Shown here: piece after piece, positions 1-18,497 of the stretch
Layout: the number at the start of each line of letters is the position of its first letter
Position numbering within the stretch: position 1 is the stretch's first letter
From: Streptomyces sp. HUAS ZL42
Lineage (GTDB): Bacteria > Actinomycetota > Actinomycetes > Streptomycetales > Streptomycetaceae
Assembly (NCBI RefSeq): GCF_040782645.1
Contig: NZ_CP160403.1
Span: 1,922,001 to 1,986,000, forward strand
DNA: 64,000 bases
Direction: 5' to 3'
Program-made: the position numbers and the translations under genes
The notes under the pieces: generated by a model
The model's input: the letters and a program-made list of their open reading frames with translations, nothing else
What the model was told of the DNA's origin: nothing
The model's database searches: none

Positions 1-1119
1 CGGCTCGTCCACGTGCAGAGTGCGCGGCAGCACACCGTGCCGCATCGCCATCACCATCTTGATGACACCACCGACACCGGCCGCAGCCTGCGTGTGCCCG
101 ATGTTCGACTTGACCGACCCCAGATACAGCGGTTCGCCCTCACGCCCCTGGCCGTAAGTGGCCAGCAGCGCCTGCGCCTCGATCGGATCACCCAGCCGCG
201 TACCCGTCCCGTGCGCCTCGACCGCGTCCACCTCGTGCACCGCCAACCCGGCACCCGCCAGGGCCCGCTGGATCACCCGCTGCTGCGACGGACCGTTCGG
301 CGCCGTCAGACCATTGGACGCACCGTCCTGGTTGACCGCACTGCCCCGCACCACCGCCAGCACCCGGTGACCCAGCCGCCGCGCATCCGACAACCGCTCC
401 ACCACCAGCACACCCACGCCCTCGGCCCAGCCCGTACCATCGGCCGACGCCGCGAACGCCTTGCACCGCCCGTCAGCGGAAAGCCCCCTCTGCCGAGAGA
501 ACTCCACGAACGTGCCCGGCGTCGACATCACCGTCACACCACCCGCCAACGCCAGCGAGCACTCACCCCGCCGCAGCGCCTGCACCGCCATGTCCAACGC
601 CACCAACGACGACGAACACGCCGTATCCACCGTGACCGCCGGACCCTCGAAACCGAAGGCGTAGGAGACCCGGCCCGACAGCACGCTGCCCAGCCCCCCG
701 GTCAGCCGGTAGCCATCGACGCCTTCCACCGGGTGGTGCAGCTGGGGGCCGTAGTCGTGGTACATCTGCCCGGCGTAGACGCCGGTGTGGCTGCCGCGCA
801 GCGAGACCGGGTCCACGCCCGCACGCTCCAGCGCCTCCCAGGCCACCTCCAGCAGCAGCCGCTGCTGCGGATCCATCGCCAGCGCCTCACGCGGCGAGAT
901 ACCGAAGAACTCCGCGTCGAACTCCGCCGCCTCGTGAAGGAACCCGCCCTCACGCGTGTACGACGTCCCCGCACGCTCCCCCTCCGGGTCGTACAACCCC
1001 TCCAGATCCCAACCACGATCCACCGGAAACCCCGAGATCGCGTCCCCGCCCGACACCACCAACCGCCACAGATCCTCCGGCGACCCCACACCACCCGGAT
1101 ACCGGCACCCCATCCCCAC
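1..1119. repeat. Direct repeat copy A within PKS ketosynthase DNA
   Basis: Positions 1-634 match 5596-6229 (offset 5595) and 770-1119 match 6356-6705 (offset 5586) with only scattered mismatches. Between the two blocks (635-769) the copies diverge sharply and differ by 9 bp in length. The match begins at the window edge, so it may extend further left. The breakpoint at ~1119/6705 is abrupt. Both blocks encode KS sequence and are the consequence of module duplication or gene conversion. Confidence 0.9.
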
Positions 1120-1239
1120 AATGGCGATGGGTTCCTGGCCGGCGGCGGCCAGTTCCTGGTTCTTGCGGCGCAGTCTGGCGTTCTCCTTGAGCGAGTCTCG
1201 CAGCGCTTCGACCACTGCGTCGGATGCCGTGTTCGTCAT
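1..1239 (-). CDS. Modular type I polyketide synthase, N-terminal part (docking domain + KS); runs off window
   Basis: Only the first ~413 residues lie in the window. Residues 1-35 form a charged N-terminal docking helix ([19 protein letters not shown]), followed by a beta-ketoacyl synthase. The KS has the extender-type active site DTACSSS (Cys208) and downstream HGTGT and NIGH histidine motifs, so it is a condensing and not a loading KS. The start is taken at the second of two adjacent ATGs, six bases after GGAG. It lies 21 bp downstream of the preceding PKS stop, so the two are very likely one operon and consecutive modules: the upstream protein ends in an acidic C-terminal tail suited to pair with this docking helix. 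Most of the KS DNA is almost identical to the KS at 5596-6705. Confidence 0.93.
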   Translation of the reverse strand, partial: MTNTASDAVVEALRDSLKENARLRRKNQELAAAGQEPIAIVGMGCRYPGGVGSPEDLWRLVVSGGDAISGFPVDRGWDLEGLYDPEGERAGTSYTREGGFLHEAAEFDAEFFGISPREALAMDPQQRLLLEVAWEALERAGVDPVSLRGSHTGVYAGQMYHDYGPQLHHPVEGVDGYRLTGGLGSVLSGRVSYAFGFEGPAVTVDTACSSSLVALDMAVQALRRGECSLALAGGVTVMSTPGTFVEFSRQRGLSADGRCKAFAASADGTGWAEGVGVLVVERLSDARRLGHRVLAVVRGSAVNQDGASNGLTAPNGPSQQRVIQRALAGAGLAVHEVDAVEAHGTGTRLGDPIEAQALLATYGQGREGEPLYLGSVKSNIGHTQAAAGVGGVIKMVMAMRHGVLPRTLHVDEP

Positions 1240-1260
1240 CATTTCTCCCGTTCAGCACTA

Positions 1261-12093
<10,833 letters not shown>

Positions 12094-12219
12094 GGTGTGG
12101 CTCTTCCTTTCGGCGACCGCGCGCGGCAGGGCCATCGCGCGCAGGAACGTGCTCGGATACCTCGTGGCGGCGGGCCGGGGCGCACCCCGGTACCCGCGCG
12201 GATGTCGGGCGTACGCGGG

Positions 12220-13146
12220 TCAGGCGTAGTCGTAGAAACCGCGGCCGGACTTCTTGCCCAGCAGACCGCCCTCGACCATGCGGAGCAGCAGCGGCGGAGG
12301 CGCGTACAGCGGCTCCTTGAACTCCTCGTACATCGCCTCGGCGATCGAGACTGTGGTGTCGAGGCCGATGAGGTCGGCCAGGCGCAGCGGTCCCATCGGG
12401 TGCGAGCAGCCGTCGACCATGCCCTGGTCGATGACCTCGGCCGTGGCGAGACCGGAGTCGACCATCCGGACGGCGGAGAGCAGGTAGGGGAACAGGAGGG
12501 CGTTCACCACGAAGCCCGCTCGGTCCGGCGAGCTGATCGGCTTCTTGCCGAGCACGTCCGACACGAACGTCAGGGCACGTGCGGTGGCCCGGCTGTCCGT
12601 GACCACCGAGTCGATCAGTTCGACCAGCGGCAGGACCGGCACGGGGTTGAAGAAGTGCATCCCGAGCACCTGGCTCGGACGGCTGGTGGCACGGGCGAGC
12701 CGCACGATGGGGATGGAGGACGTGTTCGAGGCGAGGATGGCGTCCGGGTCCTCGACGATCTTGTCGAGGTCGGCGAAGAGGTCCAGCTTGAGCTGTTCGT
12801 TCTCTTTGACCGCCTCGATCACCAGCTGCCGGTCGGCGAGTTCGCCCAGGTCCCTGGTGAAGGACACCCGGCCCAGGGCGTCGTCGCGTTCCCGCTCGGT
12901 GAGCTTGCCCTTGGCGACCCCGCGTGCCAGGGACCGGGCCAGCCGCTGGGGTCCGGACACCAGGGAGGCGTCGGAGGAGACCGCGACGGTGACGTCCAGG
13001 CCCGCCTTGGCGCACAGTTCGGCGATTCCCGTCCCCATGATGCCGCTACCGAGGACCCCTACCCGGTGGATGCCCGGGTGGGCGGCCGGGTGGCTCTCCG
13101 GGTGGCTGTCCGCAGGTGTGGTGAGTGTGTCGCTGGACGTGGTCAT
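12220..13146 (-). CDS. 3-hydroxyacyl-CoA dehydrogenase (3-hydroxybutyryl-CoA dehydrogenase family)
   Basis: 308 aa. A short polar N-terminus is followed by a Rossmann dinucleotide-binding motif (VGVLGSGIMGTG, residues ~29-40). The family motif HFFNPVPVLPLVEL lies near residue 160, and the C-terminal helical domain ends in GRGFYDYA. The enzyme would reduce a 3-ketoacyl-CoA to 3-hydroxyacyl-CoA with NAD(P)H. Its ATG overlaps the stop of the KAS III gene (ATGA), so the two are translationally coupled. In alkylmalonyl-CoA pathways this enzyme sits between the KAS III condensation and the carboxylating reductase. The dehydratase needed between them is not encoded here and may come from primary fatty-acid metabolism. 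Confidence 0.9.
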   Translation of the reverse strand: MTTSSDTLTTPADSHPESHPAAHPGIHRVGVLGSGIMGTGIAELCAKAGLDVTVAVSSDASLVSGPQRLARSLARGVAKGKLTERERDDALGRVSFTRDLGELADRQLVIEAVKENEQLKLDLFADLDKIVEDPDAILASNTSSIPIVRLARATSRPSQVLGMHFFNPVPVLPLVELIDSVVTDSRATARALTFVSDVLGKKPISSPDRAGFVVNALLFPYLLSAVRMVDSGLATAEVIDQGMVDGCSHPMGPLRLADLIGLDTTVSIAEAMYEEFKEPLYAPPPLLLRMVEGGLLGKKSGRGFYDYA

Positions 13147-14141
13147 GCGCCGGTCCCCCAGGTCAGCAGTGATGCACCGATGGCCATGCCGCCGCCGAAC
13201 CCGGCGAGCAGCACCAGATCTCCGGCGGACAGCGCACCGGTGCTGTTGGCCTCGTCGAGGGCGACCGGTACCGATGCGCTGCCCACGTTCCCGTACTTCC
13301 TCAGCGTGCGGTGGGTGTGGGCGTTGACGAGACCCGCGCGCTCGACCACCTCGCTGAGCATCACGCCGTTGGCCTGGTGCGGCACGAAGTGGTGCACGTC
13401 GGCGAGTTCCACGCCGACGCTCTCCGCCAGTTCCACCAGTGCCCGGGGCACGTTGTCGGCGACGAAGTCCCGTACGGCGCGGCCGTCCATCCGGAAGAAG
13501 TGACCGCCTTCCGCGACGGTCTCCGCCGTCGCCGGGTTCCGGCTGCCGCCGGCCTCCACACGGATCAGTTGGTGGGCGTCGCCGCGGCTGGTCAGGGCGG
13601 TGTCGATGATGCCGTACGGTGCGGGGACCGCGCCGACGATCGCCGCACCGGCGCCGTCGGCGAACAGGACGGCCGTCCTGCGGTCGTCGAAGTCGAGGAT
13701 CCGGGAGTACAGGTCGGCTCCGATGACCAGCGCACGGCGGTCGGGGTTGAGCGCGACCAGGCTGCGGGCCAGGGCCAGCGCGTACACGAAGCCGCTGCAC
13801 ACGACGTTCACGTCGAAGCACGCGGCGCCGTAGGCCCCCAGCCCGTGCTGCACGAGGTACGACGTCGGCGGCTGGGGAAAGTCACCCGTCGAGGTGGAGA
13901 CGATGATGTAGTCGATCTCGTCCGCGGACAGCCCGGCCTGCTCCATGGCGGCGGCGCCGGCGCGGATGGCCAGGTCGGACGTCGCCTCGTGCGGAGCGGC
14001 GTAGCGCCGCGACTGTATCTGGGTCTTCCGTTCGATCCACTCCGGGGTGACGCCGACGCGCTCGGCGACCTCGTCGTTGCCGACTTCACGCTTGGGCAGG
14101 TAGGAGCCGGTCGAGAGAATTCCTATATTGCGGTCCGTCAC
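13143..14141 (-). CDS. 3-oxoacyl-ACP synthase III (FabH-like) for extender-unit supply
   Basis: 332 aa, the usual KAS III length. The thiolase-fold catalytic triad is complete: Cys115 (NVVCSGF), His255 (VPHQAN) and Asn285 (KYGNVGSAS). It would condense a starter acyl-CoA with malonyl-ACP/CoA to give a 3-ketoacyl thioester. The GTG start is one base after the stop of the carboxylase/reductase gene and has an AAGGGG site at suitable spacing. A longer in-frame start upstream would run deep into the preceding gene and is not supported. Its position between the dehydrogenase and the Ccr homologue points to synthesis of an alkylmalonyl-CoA rather than general fatty-acid initiation. Substrate chain length cannot be read from the sequence. 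Confidence 0.9.
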   Translation of the reverse strand: MTDRNIGILSTGSYLPKREVGNDEVAERVGVTPEWIERKTQIQSRRYAAPHEATSDLAIRAGAAAMEQAGLSADEIDYIIVSTSTGDFPQPPTSYLVQHGLGAYGAACFDVNVVCSGFVYALALARSLVALNPDRRALVIGADLYSRILDFDDRRTAVLFADGAGAAIVGAVPAPYGIIDTALTSRGDAHQLIRVEAGGSRNPATAETVAEGGHFFRMDGRAVRDFVADNVPRALVELAESVGVELADVHHFVPHQANGVMLSEVVERAGLVNAHTHRTLRKYGNVGSASVPVALDEANSTGALSAGDLVLLAGFGGGMAIGASLLTWGTGA

Positions 14142-14142
14142 G

Positions 14143-15522
14143 TCAGACAGCCCCTTCGAGCACCGCGGACGCATTCCAGTCCACATTTCCTCCGGTGTTC
14201 CGGAGGGGGTTGAGTCTTGCTTCCCCGATACGCGCCCGCGTCTCGGGGTCCGTGACCCCGAGTCCTTCCCGGGACGCGAGGCAGAGAACGCCGACCTTTC
14301 CGGTGTGCTTGTTCTCCTGGACCAGTCGGGCCGCTTCGCCCACCTCGTGCAGCGGATAAACATCGGAGACGATCGGCGACAGATAACCGAGCTGGAAAAG
14401 ACGATTACATTCGGCCTGTTCCTGGAGATTCGCGGCGTGGCTGCCCACGATGCGCTTCAGGTTCATCCACAGATACCGGTTGTCGAAATGGTGGTCGTAT
14501 CCGGTGCTGGAGCCGCAAGTGACGACGGTTCCGCCCTTGCGCACCACGAAGACGGAGATACCGAATGTCGCCCGGCCGATGTAGTCGAACACGACGTGCG
14601 GGTCCTCGCCGAGCTGCCGCCGGATCTCCCGGCCGAGGCGCTTGCCCAGTTCGATGGTCCGCTCCGGGGTGGGGGCGGCGTCCTGGCCCATGCCGATGTC
14701 GTTGCGGTTGATGATCACATCGCAGCCGAGCCGGCGCAGCACCTCGGCCTTGCGCTCGGAACTGACCACGCCCACCGCGATGCCGCCGGCGTTCTTCACC
14801 ATCTGCACGGCGTACGCGCCCAGGCCGCCGGTGGCGCCCCAGATCAGCACGATGTCGCCCTGCTTGATCCGCGCACCCTTGTCGCTGACGAGCATGCGGT
14901 AGGAGGTCGCCGCGGTGAGCAGGACTCCGGCGGCTTCCTCCCAGGTCAGGTGGGCGGGCTTGGGCAGCAGCTGGCCGGCGCGCACGACGGCGAAGTGGGC
15001 CAGTCCGCCGAAGTTGGTCTCGTAGCCCCAGATGCGCTGTTCGGTGCCGAGCATCGCGTCGGCGTGCGACGCCGGTTCCTGGTCGTCGACCTGGACACAG
15101 CTGACCACCACGTGGTCACCGACGCGCCAGCGGCGCACGCCCGCTCCGACGCGGACCACGATCCCGGCCGCGTCCGAACCCACGACGTGGTGGGGCAGGT
15201 CGTGGCGGGCCGCGTAGCCGCCCTGCCGGCCGTATCGCCTCAGGAATTCGAAGGTGGGCACCGGCTCGAACGTGGCCGACCACACCGTGTTGTAGTTGAT
15301 CGAGCTGGCCATCACCGCGACGACGACCTCGTCGGGGGCGATCTCCGGCATCGGCACCCGGCCGACATGAAGTGTGTCGCGGACGTCCTTGTCCGCGGTG
15401 TCACCGAATTTCCCGACGTCCGACGCACGCAGGTGTGCGGCCAGATATTCGGCGGGCAGCTCATGCCGTTCCAGCTCGCCCGTGTCGGCGCCGTCGAGCA
15501 GAGCTTCGACCAAAGAGCTCAT
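14143..15522 (-). CDS. ccr: Crotonyl-CoA carboxylase/reductase homologue (alkylmalonyl-CoA forming)
   Basis: 459 aa, zinc-free MDR/quinone-reductase fold. The NADPH site is WGATGGLGAYAVQ (~228-240). Residues matching the CO2-binding set described for Kitasatospora Ccr appear to be Asn78, Glu168 and His362 (alignment from memory). The enzyme reductively carboxylates an enoyl-CoA to an alkylmalonyl-CoA. The motif that in crotonyl-specific enzymes usually reads GSHFAN is GSHAAN here (Ala363). Loss of the bulky residue suggests a larger acyl pocket, so the product may be longer or branched rather than ethylmalonyl-CoA; this is inference. A strong GAGGAGGGGG site precedes the ATG. It is first in the row Ccr - KAS III - dehydrogenase - PKS, all reading left. 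Confidence 0.93.
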   Translation of the reverse strand: MSSLVEALLDGADTGELERHELPAEYLAAHLRASDVGKFGDTADKDVRDTLHVGRVPMPEIAPDEVVVAVMASSINYNTVWSATFEPVPTFEFLRRYGRQGGYAARHDLPHHVVGSDAAGIVVRVGAGVRRWRVGDHVVVSCVQVDDQEPASHADAMLGTEQRIWGYETNFGGLAHFAVVRAGQLLPKPAHLTWEEAAGVLLTAATSYRMLVSDKGARIKQGDIVLIWGATGGLGAYAVQMVKNAGGIAVGVVSSERKAEVLRRLGCDVIINRNDIGMGQDAAPTPERTIELGKRLGREIRRQLGEDPHVVFDYIGRATFGISVFVVRKGGTVVTCGSSTGYDHHFDNRYLWMNLKRIVGSHAANLQEQAECNRLFQLGYLSPIVSDVYPLHEVGEAARLVQENKHTGKVGVLCLASREGLGVTDPETRARIGEARLNPLRNTGGNVDWNASAVLEGAV

Positions 15523-15611
15523 TGTCCCCCTCCTCGATCAGCGAGCAGCCGACGGCGCGCAACGAATTCACCCTTGAAAACGTCGCGCGCCTGCTGCTCG
15601 ATCAAAGACAT
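15519..15611 (-). CDS. Possible 30-aa upstream ORF overlapping the ccr start
   Basis: ATG at 15611 opens a 30-codon frame (begins MSLIEQQARD, ends ADRGGGQ) whose stop overlaps the ccr initiation codon as ATGA, the layout of translational coupling. No convincing ribosome-binding site precedes it and no homologue is recognised. It could be a real coupled mini-gene, a 5' leader, or chance. A weak -10-like CATAGT lies ~60 bp upstream. Confidence 0.25.
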   Translation of the reverse strand: MSLIEQQARDVFKGEFVARRRLLADRGGGQ

Positions 15612-15709
15612 GGTGGCGCGGGAAATGAACTCGCCTTCACCGCACCGAGATTTACTGAATCACCCCGGGTAGCGACTATGGTACGCATTCCACACCCCAG
15701 CCCCTACCC

Positions 15710-16077
15710 TTAACCGCCCCCTAGCCGGGACCCCACCAGCGTGGTCGGCAGCCCCCAGTCCGCCGATTCGGGCGGGCTGCTCAACAGCCGGTGCGCGGCG
15801 TGGTGCAGGACGAGCAGCGCGATATCGTAGGTTCGCTGCCGGCTGGTGCCCGCTTTCCCGACGAGCATGTCGATGAGCGTCTTCAGATCCCCGTCCTCGG
15901 CGTGCGCGAGAAAGTGTGCGAGGGCGGCGACGGAGTCGTAGAGGTTGACTCCGGGTCGTTCGACGAGGCCGTCGGCGCAGAGGACGAGCATGAGCCCGTG
16001 GGTCAGCGGAACCTCGGTCACGGGATGGACGGCGTCAGGGCCGATACCGAAGAGCGGCCCGGGCGGCACGTCGAGGG
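15710..16077 (-). pseudogene. PP2C/SpoIIE-type phosphatase, C-terminal fragment
   Basis: The translation GPLFGIGPDAVHPVTEVPL...LCADGLVERPG matches the end of Streptomyces PP2C-family phosphatases, where GIG and YTDGLVE-like motifs are typical. The sequence finishes with YDIALLVLHHA. The N-terminal sensor and most of the catalytic domain are absent. At its 5' end the frame continues directly into an amine oxidase remnant (PRVFFAGEQLSVAHG), so it is a fused relic and not a functional gene. It is the leftmost piece of a scrambled region between the PKS cluster and the sulfur island. Confidence 0.6.
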
Positions 16078-16536
16078 CGGACTCCAGGGCGCCCTGGATC
16101 CATCCGTGTGCCACCGACAGCTGCTCACCGGCGAAGAAGACCCTGGGCCGCTCCACGGGGTGGGGTGCGCCTCGGCTCGTGGGAGCGGGCGAGGTCCGCG
16201 GCCGCCCAACTTCCCCCGTTCGGGGGTGGGTTGTCGGAGGGATACCAGCACCTGCTGGATGGGCGGGTCGGTGAAGCTGCCGCCGCCGTGGATCTGGTCG
16301 GACAGTTCCCACACCCTGCGGTTCACGTGCAGCAGGGTCTTGCTGCCGCTCCCGTAGTGGATGCCGCGCACCGCCTGACGCCGGCCGGGCGGCAGGCCCG
16401 GTTCGAAGCGGATCTGGTCCAGGGCGGGGGCGGGCAGCGCGCAGACGGCCCAGTCGTAGCGTTCGTCGAGCCGCCCGCCGAGGCCGCGGCCGAGCACCCG
16501 CACCCCGTCACCGTCGATGCGTATCCGCTCGATGTG
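16078..16536 (-). pseudogene. Flavin amine oxidase, frameshifted and internally deleted remnant
   Basis: Two pieces in different frames. The first (~16536-16240) reads RIDGDGVRVLGRGL ... YDWAVCALPAPAL ... GSGSKTLLHVNRRVW ... GGGSFTDPPIQQV, as in the substrate-domain half of flavin monoamine or L-amino-acid oxidases. The second (~16160-16078) reads FFAGEQLSVAHGWIQGALES, the conserved C-terminal FAD-binding segment. Roughly 100 residues expected between them are missing, along with the N-terminal FAD GxGxxG domain. It cannot encode an active enzyme. Confidence 0.65.
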
Positions 16537-16790
16537 GCTCTTCCTCGGCGACCGCGTGGCCTTGCTGGGCGCGGGCCGCCTCATCGCCGTACGGGACGTA
16601 CCGCGCCCGCGCGAGCGCGCCGCCCACGACGATCGGGCGCGTATCGCCCTGCGGCGCGACCTGGTCTCCGCCTTCGTCCGAGCTCTGCCGCCGCGGACGC
16701 TCAGACTTTCCGCACGGGCCTCGTCCACGTCGTGGGTGACGAAGACGACGGTGGCGCCCGTGCCGCGCAGCACCTCCACCTTCCTCGGCG
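16530..16790. pseudogene. ABC transporter ATPase C-terminal fragment with an apparent internal inversion
   Basis: On the minus strand, 16788 to ~16712 encodes LRGTGATVVFVTHDVDEAR, the H-loop of an SsuB-type ATPase. The expected continuation of such a protein, FLGDRVALLGAGRLIAVRD and a tail to ~16690, appears on the plus strand from ~16535. Flipping ~16,530-16,712 would restore one continuous C-terminal ATPase end. The simplest reading is a ~180-bp micro-inversion in a dead gene. Upstream Walker motifs are absent. Confidence 0.5.
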
Positions 16791-17643
16791 AGTTCCACCG
16801 CCTCGACGTCGGCTTCGCCTTCAAGAAGGGCTCGGTGGACCGCCTGGACTTCGAGGTCCTGGACCGCCCGCTGGACGGCCTCGCGTTCCCCACGCCGGAG
16901 GCCTTCCAGGACCACCTGCGCGACCACACCGCCCGGGACGTCGCCCGCCGCGAGGACCCGGCGTTCAGCGCCGACCTCGGGGCATTCCTCGCCCTGCTCT
17001 CGGTCTACGGGCAACTGCCCCGCCTGGTCGCGGCGGGACGGCTGACGGCGCATTCCGTCGCCGAGCAACTCGACGGCTGGTGGCACGGCTTCTTCAGCTT
17101 CCTGGCCTCCGGCCCACCCGGCTTCCGCCTGCGCCAGCTGCTGGCCCTGTCCCGGGCCGGGGTCGTCCGCTTCCTGGGCGCCGGCATCCGGATCGACACC
17201 GACGAGAGCACCGGCACCTTCACCGCGACCGGCCCCACCGTCCCGGGGCACACCCTCCACGCCACCGCCCTCGTCGAGGCGTACCTGCCGGGCCCCTCCC
17301 TGTCCCACACCGAGGACCCACTCCTGCGGAGCCTGTATCGGGAAGGCACAGTCGCCGAGGAGGTCATCGCCGACCCCATCCACACCCACCGCTCCGGCCT
17401 GCTCGCGGTCTCCCCCCTGACGGCCACGTCCTCGACCCGTCCCTCGGCAGCCCCCATCCCCGCCGCATCGCCCTCGGCGCCCCCACCAACAGCCGGGCCG
17501 TCGCCGCCTTCGCCCACCCCCGCACCAACGCGCCGGCCTTCCGCCAGAACGACGCGGTCGCCCGCGCGCTGCTGCGTGCCCTGAGCGCCACCGGGGCTGA
17601 CACGGCTACGTCCCCAGTGGACGGCCGACCTCTCAGAGTGTGA
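16779..17643 (+). pseudogene. FAD/NAD(P)-binding oxidoreductase (YdhS-like), 5'-truncated and frameshifted
   Basis: From ~16779 the plus strand encodes LGEFHRLDVGFAFKKGSVDR ... FLALLSVYGQLPRLVAAGRL ... FRLRQLLALSRAGVVRFLGAG, the middle and C-terminal part of large FAD-NAD(P)-binding proteins. The N-terminal FAD domain is gone; the sequence to the left is ABC-transporter debris. Near 17,400-17,460 the frame shifts, because the family-like ending (DPSLGSPHPRRIALGAPTNSRAVAAF, read as two shorter pieces DPSLGSPHPRRIALGAP and TNSRAVAAF) continues in another frame to the TGA at 17641. Not functional as it stands. Confidence 0.65.
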
Positions 17644-17646
17644 GAC

Positions 17647-17680
17647 CTTCCCTATTTTTCCTATTGGATTACTAGGGAAG
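17647..17680. promoter_or_regulatory. 34-bp palindromic operator candidate upstream of the first leader peptide
   Basis: Perfect 8-bp arms CTTCCCTA (17647-17654) and TAGGGAAG (17673-17680) separated by 18 A/T-rich bases, immediately upstream of a -35 hexamer. The same architecture (8-bp arms with CCCTA/TAGGG cores, 18-bp spacer) recurs at 28920-28953 before another sulfur operon. A shared regulator is inferred; the Rrf2 protein at 28369 or the winged-helix protein at 17915 are candidates. Confidence 0.6.
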
Positions 17681-17682
17681 TC

Positions 17683-17712
17683 TTGACTGCGTCCGCCGGG
17701 GTGCGCAGGATG
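17683..17712 (+). promoter_or_regulatory. Sigma70-like promoter, possibly giving a leaderless transcript
   Basis: -35 TTGACT (17683-17688), 18-bp spacer, -10 AGGATG (17707-17712). Transcription would start about at the A of the leader-peptide ATG (17719), which has no ribosome-binding site, so a leaderless mRNA is plausible. Confidence 0.45.
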
Positions 17713-17718
17713 ATGAAC

Positions 17719-17802
17719 ATGTCCCGTAAGCAGCAACGACTCGTTCGTCGTCGGCATGTCGACTTTGGTCACGTCGTCAGTGCCGCCTGCTGCCGCGCGT
17801 AA
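17719..17802 (+). CDS. Putative Cys-containing leader peptide (27 aa)
   Basis: Short frame containing RRRHVDFGHVVSAACCRA at its C-terminus. The RRHxD....SAxC pattern is the hallmark of the putative attenuation leader peptides annotated ahead of sulfur-assimilation genes in Streptomyces. Consecutive Cys codons near the stop would make translation sensitive to Cys-tRNA supply. In-frame ATGs also occur at 17710 and 17713, but the ATG at 17719 coincides with the predicted transcription start. It lies 112 bp before the winged-helix regulator gene, and two similar peptides follow in this island (20739, 28968). Confidence 0.7.
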   Translation: MSRKQQRLVRRRHVDFGHVVSAACCRA

Positions 17803-17855
17803 GGCACGCGACTCGCACCGTCGCCCGTGCCACTCCGCTCCCCCCTTCACAGGCG

Positions 17856-17884
17856 ATCAGGCGAATTCGCCCATTGCGCCTGAT
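17856..17884 (+). promoter_or_regulatory. Hairpin between leader peptide and winged-helix gene
   Basis: Perfect 8-bp arms ATCAGGCG (17856-17863) and CGCCTGAT (17877-17884) with a 13-nt loop, ending ~30 bases before the ATG of the regulator. No U-tract follows, so it could be a translational or Rho-linked attenuator rather than an intrinsic terminator. Confidence 0.4.
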
Positions 17885-17914
17885 GGCCCGACACACTTCT
17901 GAGGGACAACCGCC

Positions 17915-18484
17915 ATGACCACGGCACTTCCGGCTCAGGCCACCCCACACGATGCGCTCCTCGCCGACACACCCCATCTTCGCCTGGTGGGCGATACCGC
18001 GCAGAGAGACACCCAGGGACACACTTCCGCGCCGCTCGTCGGCTACCTCGTGCTCGTCCCCGAGGGCACCGATCCCACCGAGCTCTTCGCCAAGGACAGG
18101 CCACGGCCCGAGATCCGACCGGTCGCCGCCGCAGCCTCGGCCCCTGTCCGGCAGACATCAGACGACGTCGTCCGCATCGATCCGGCGCGACATGTCGCCG
18201 AGGTCGACGGACGTGAACTCGACCTCACCTACCTGGAGTTCGAGCTGCTGGCGCACCTCGTTCAGCATCCCCACCACGTGCAGTCGCGTGATCGGCTGGT
18301 GGCCGCCGTCTGGGGCTACGACCACATCGGCGACGGCCGCACCGTGGATGTCCACATCGCCCGCCTGCGCCGCAAGCTGGGCGAAGCTCACCGGCACCGC
18401 ATCGTCACCGTACGGCGCGTGGGCTACAAGTACGTGCCCGACCAGCAGGAGAGCTCCAACGCCGCGCCCTGCAGCCGACCTTGA
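17915..18484 (+). CDS. OmpR/PhoB-type winged-helix regulator lacking a receiver domain
   Basis: 189 aa. Residues ~1-85 are low-complexity with no recognisable phosphoacceptor receiver. Residues ~90-180 form an OmpR-type winged helix: VDGRELDLTYLEFELLAHL, then VQSRDRLVAAVWGY, recognition helix DVHIARLRRKLGE, and the wing VRRVGYKYVP. It should bind DNA without classical two-component phosphorylation. The start has a GAGGG site nine bases away. It is preceded by a leader peptide and palindrome, and followed 13 bp later by a DszC-like monooxygenase, so control of organosulfur genes is the likely role. Direct targets are unknown. Confidence 0.8.
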   Translation: MTTALPAQATPHDALLADTPHLRLVGDTAQRDTQGHTSAPLVGYLVLVPEGTDPTELFAKDRPRPEIRPVAAAASAPVRQTSDDVVRIDPARHVAEVDGRELDLTYLEFELLAHLVQHPHHVQSRDRLVAAVWGYDHIGDGRTVDVHIARLRRKLGEAHRHRIVTVRRVGYKYVPDQQESSNAAPCSRP

Positions 18485-18497
18485 GGAGACCACTTCC

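Noticed and set aside
16108..17643. Single intact 511-aa plus-strand protein
   Set aside because: The translation is mostly Arg/Pro/Gly-rich shadow; only short stretches in different frames match a known family, as expected for frameshifted remnants.
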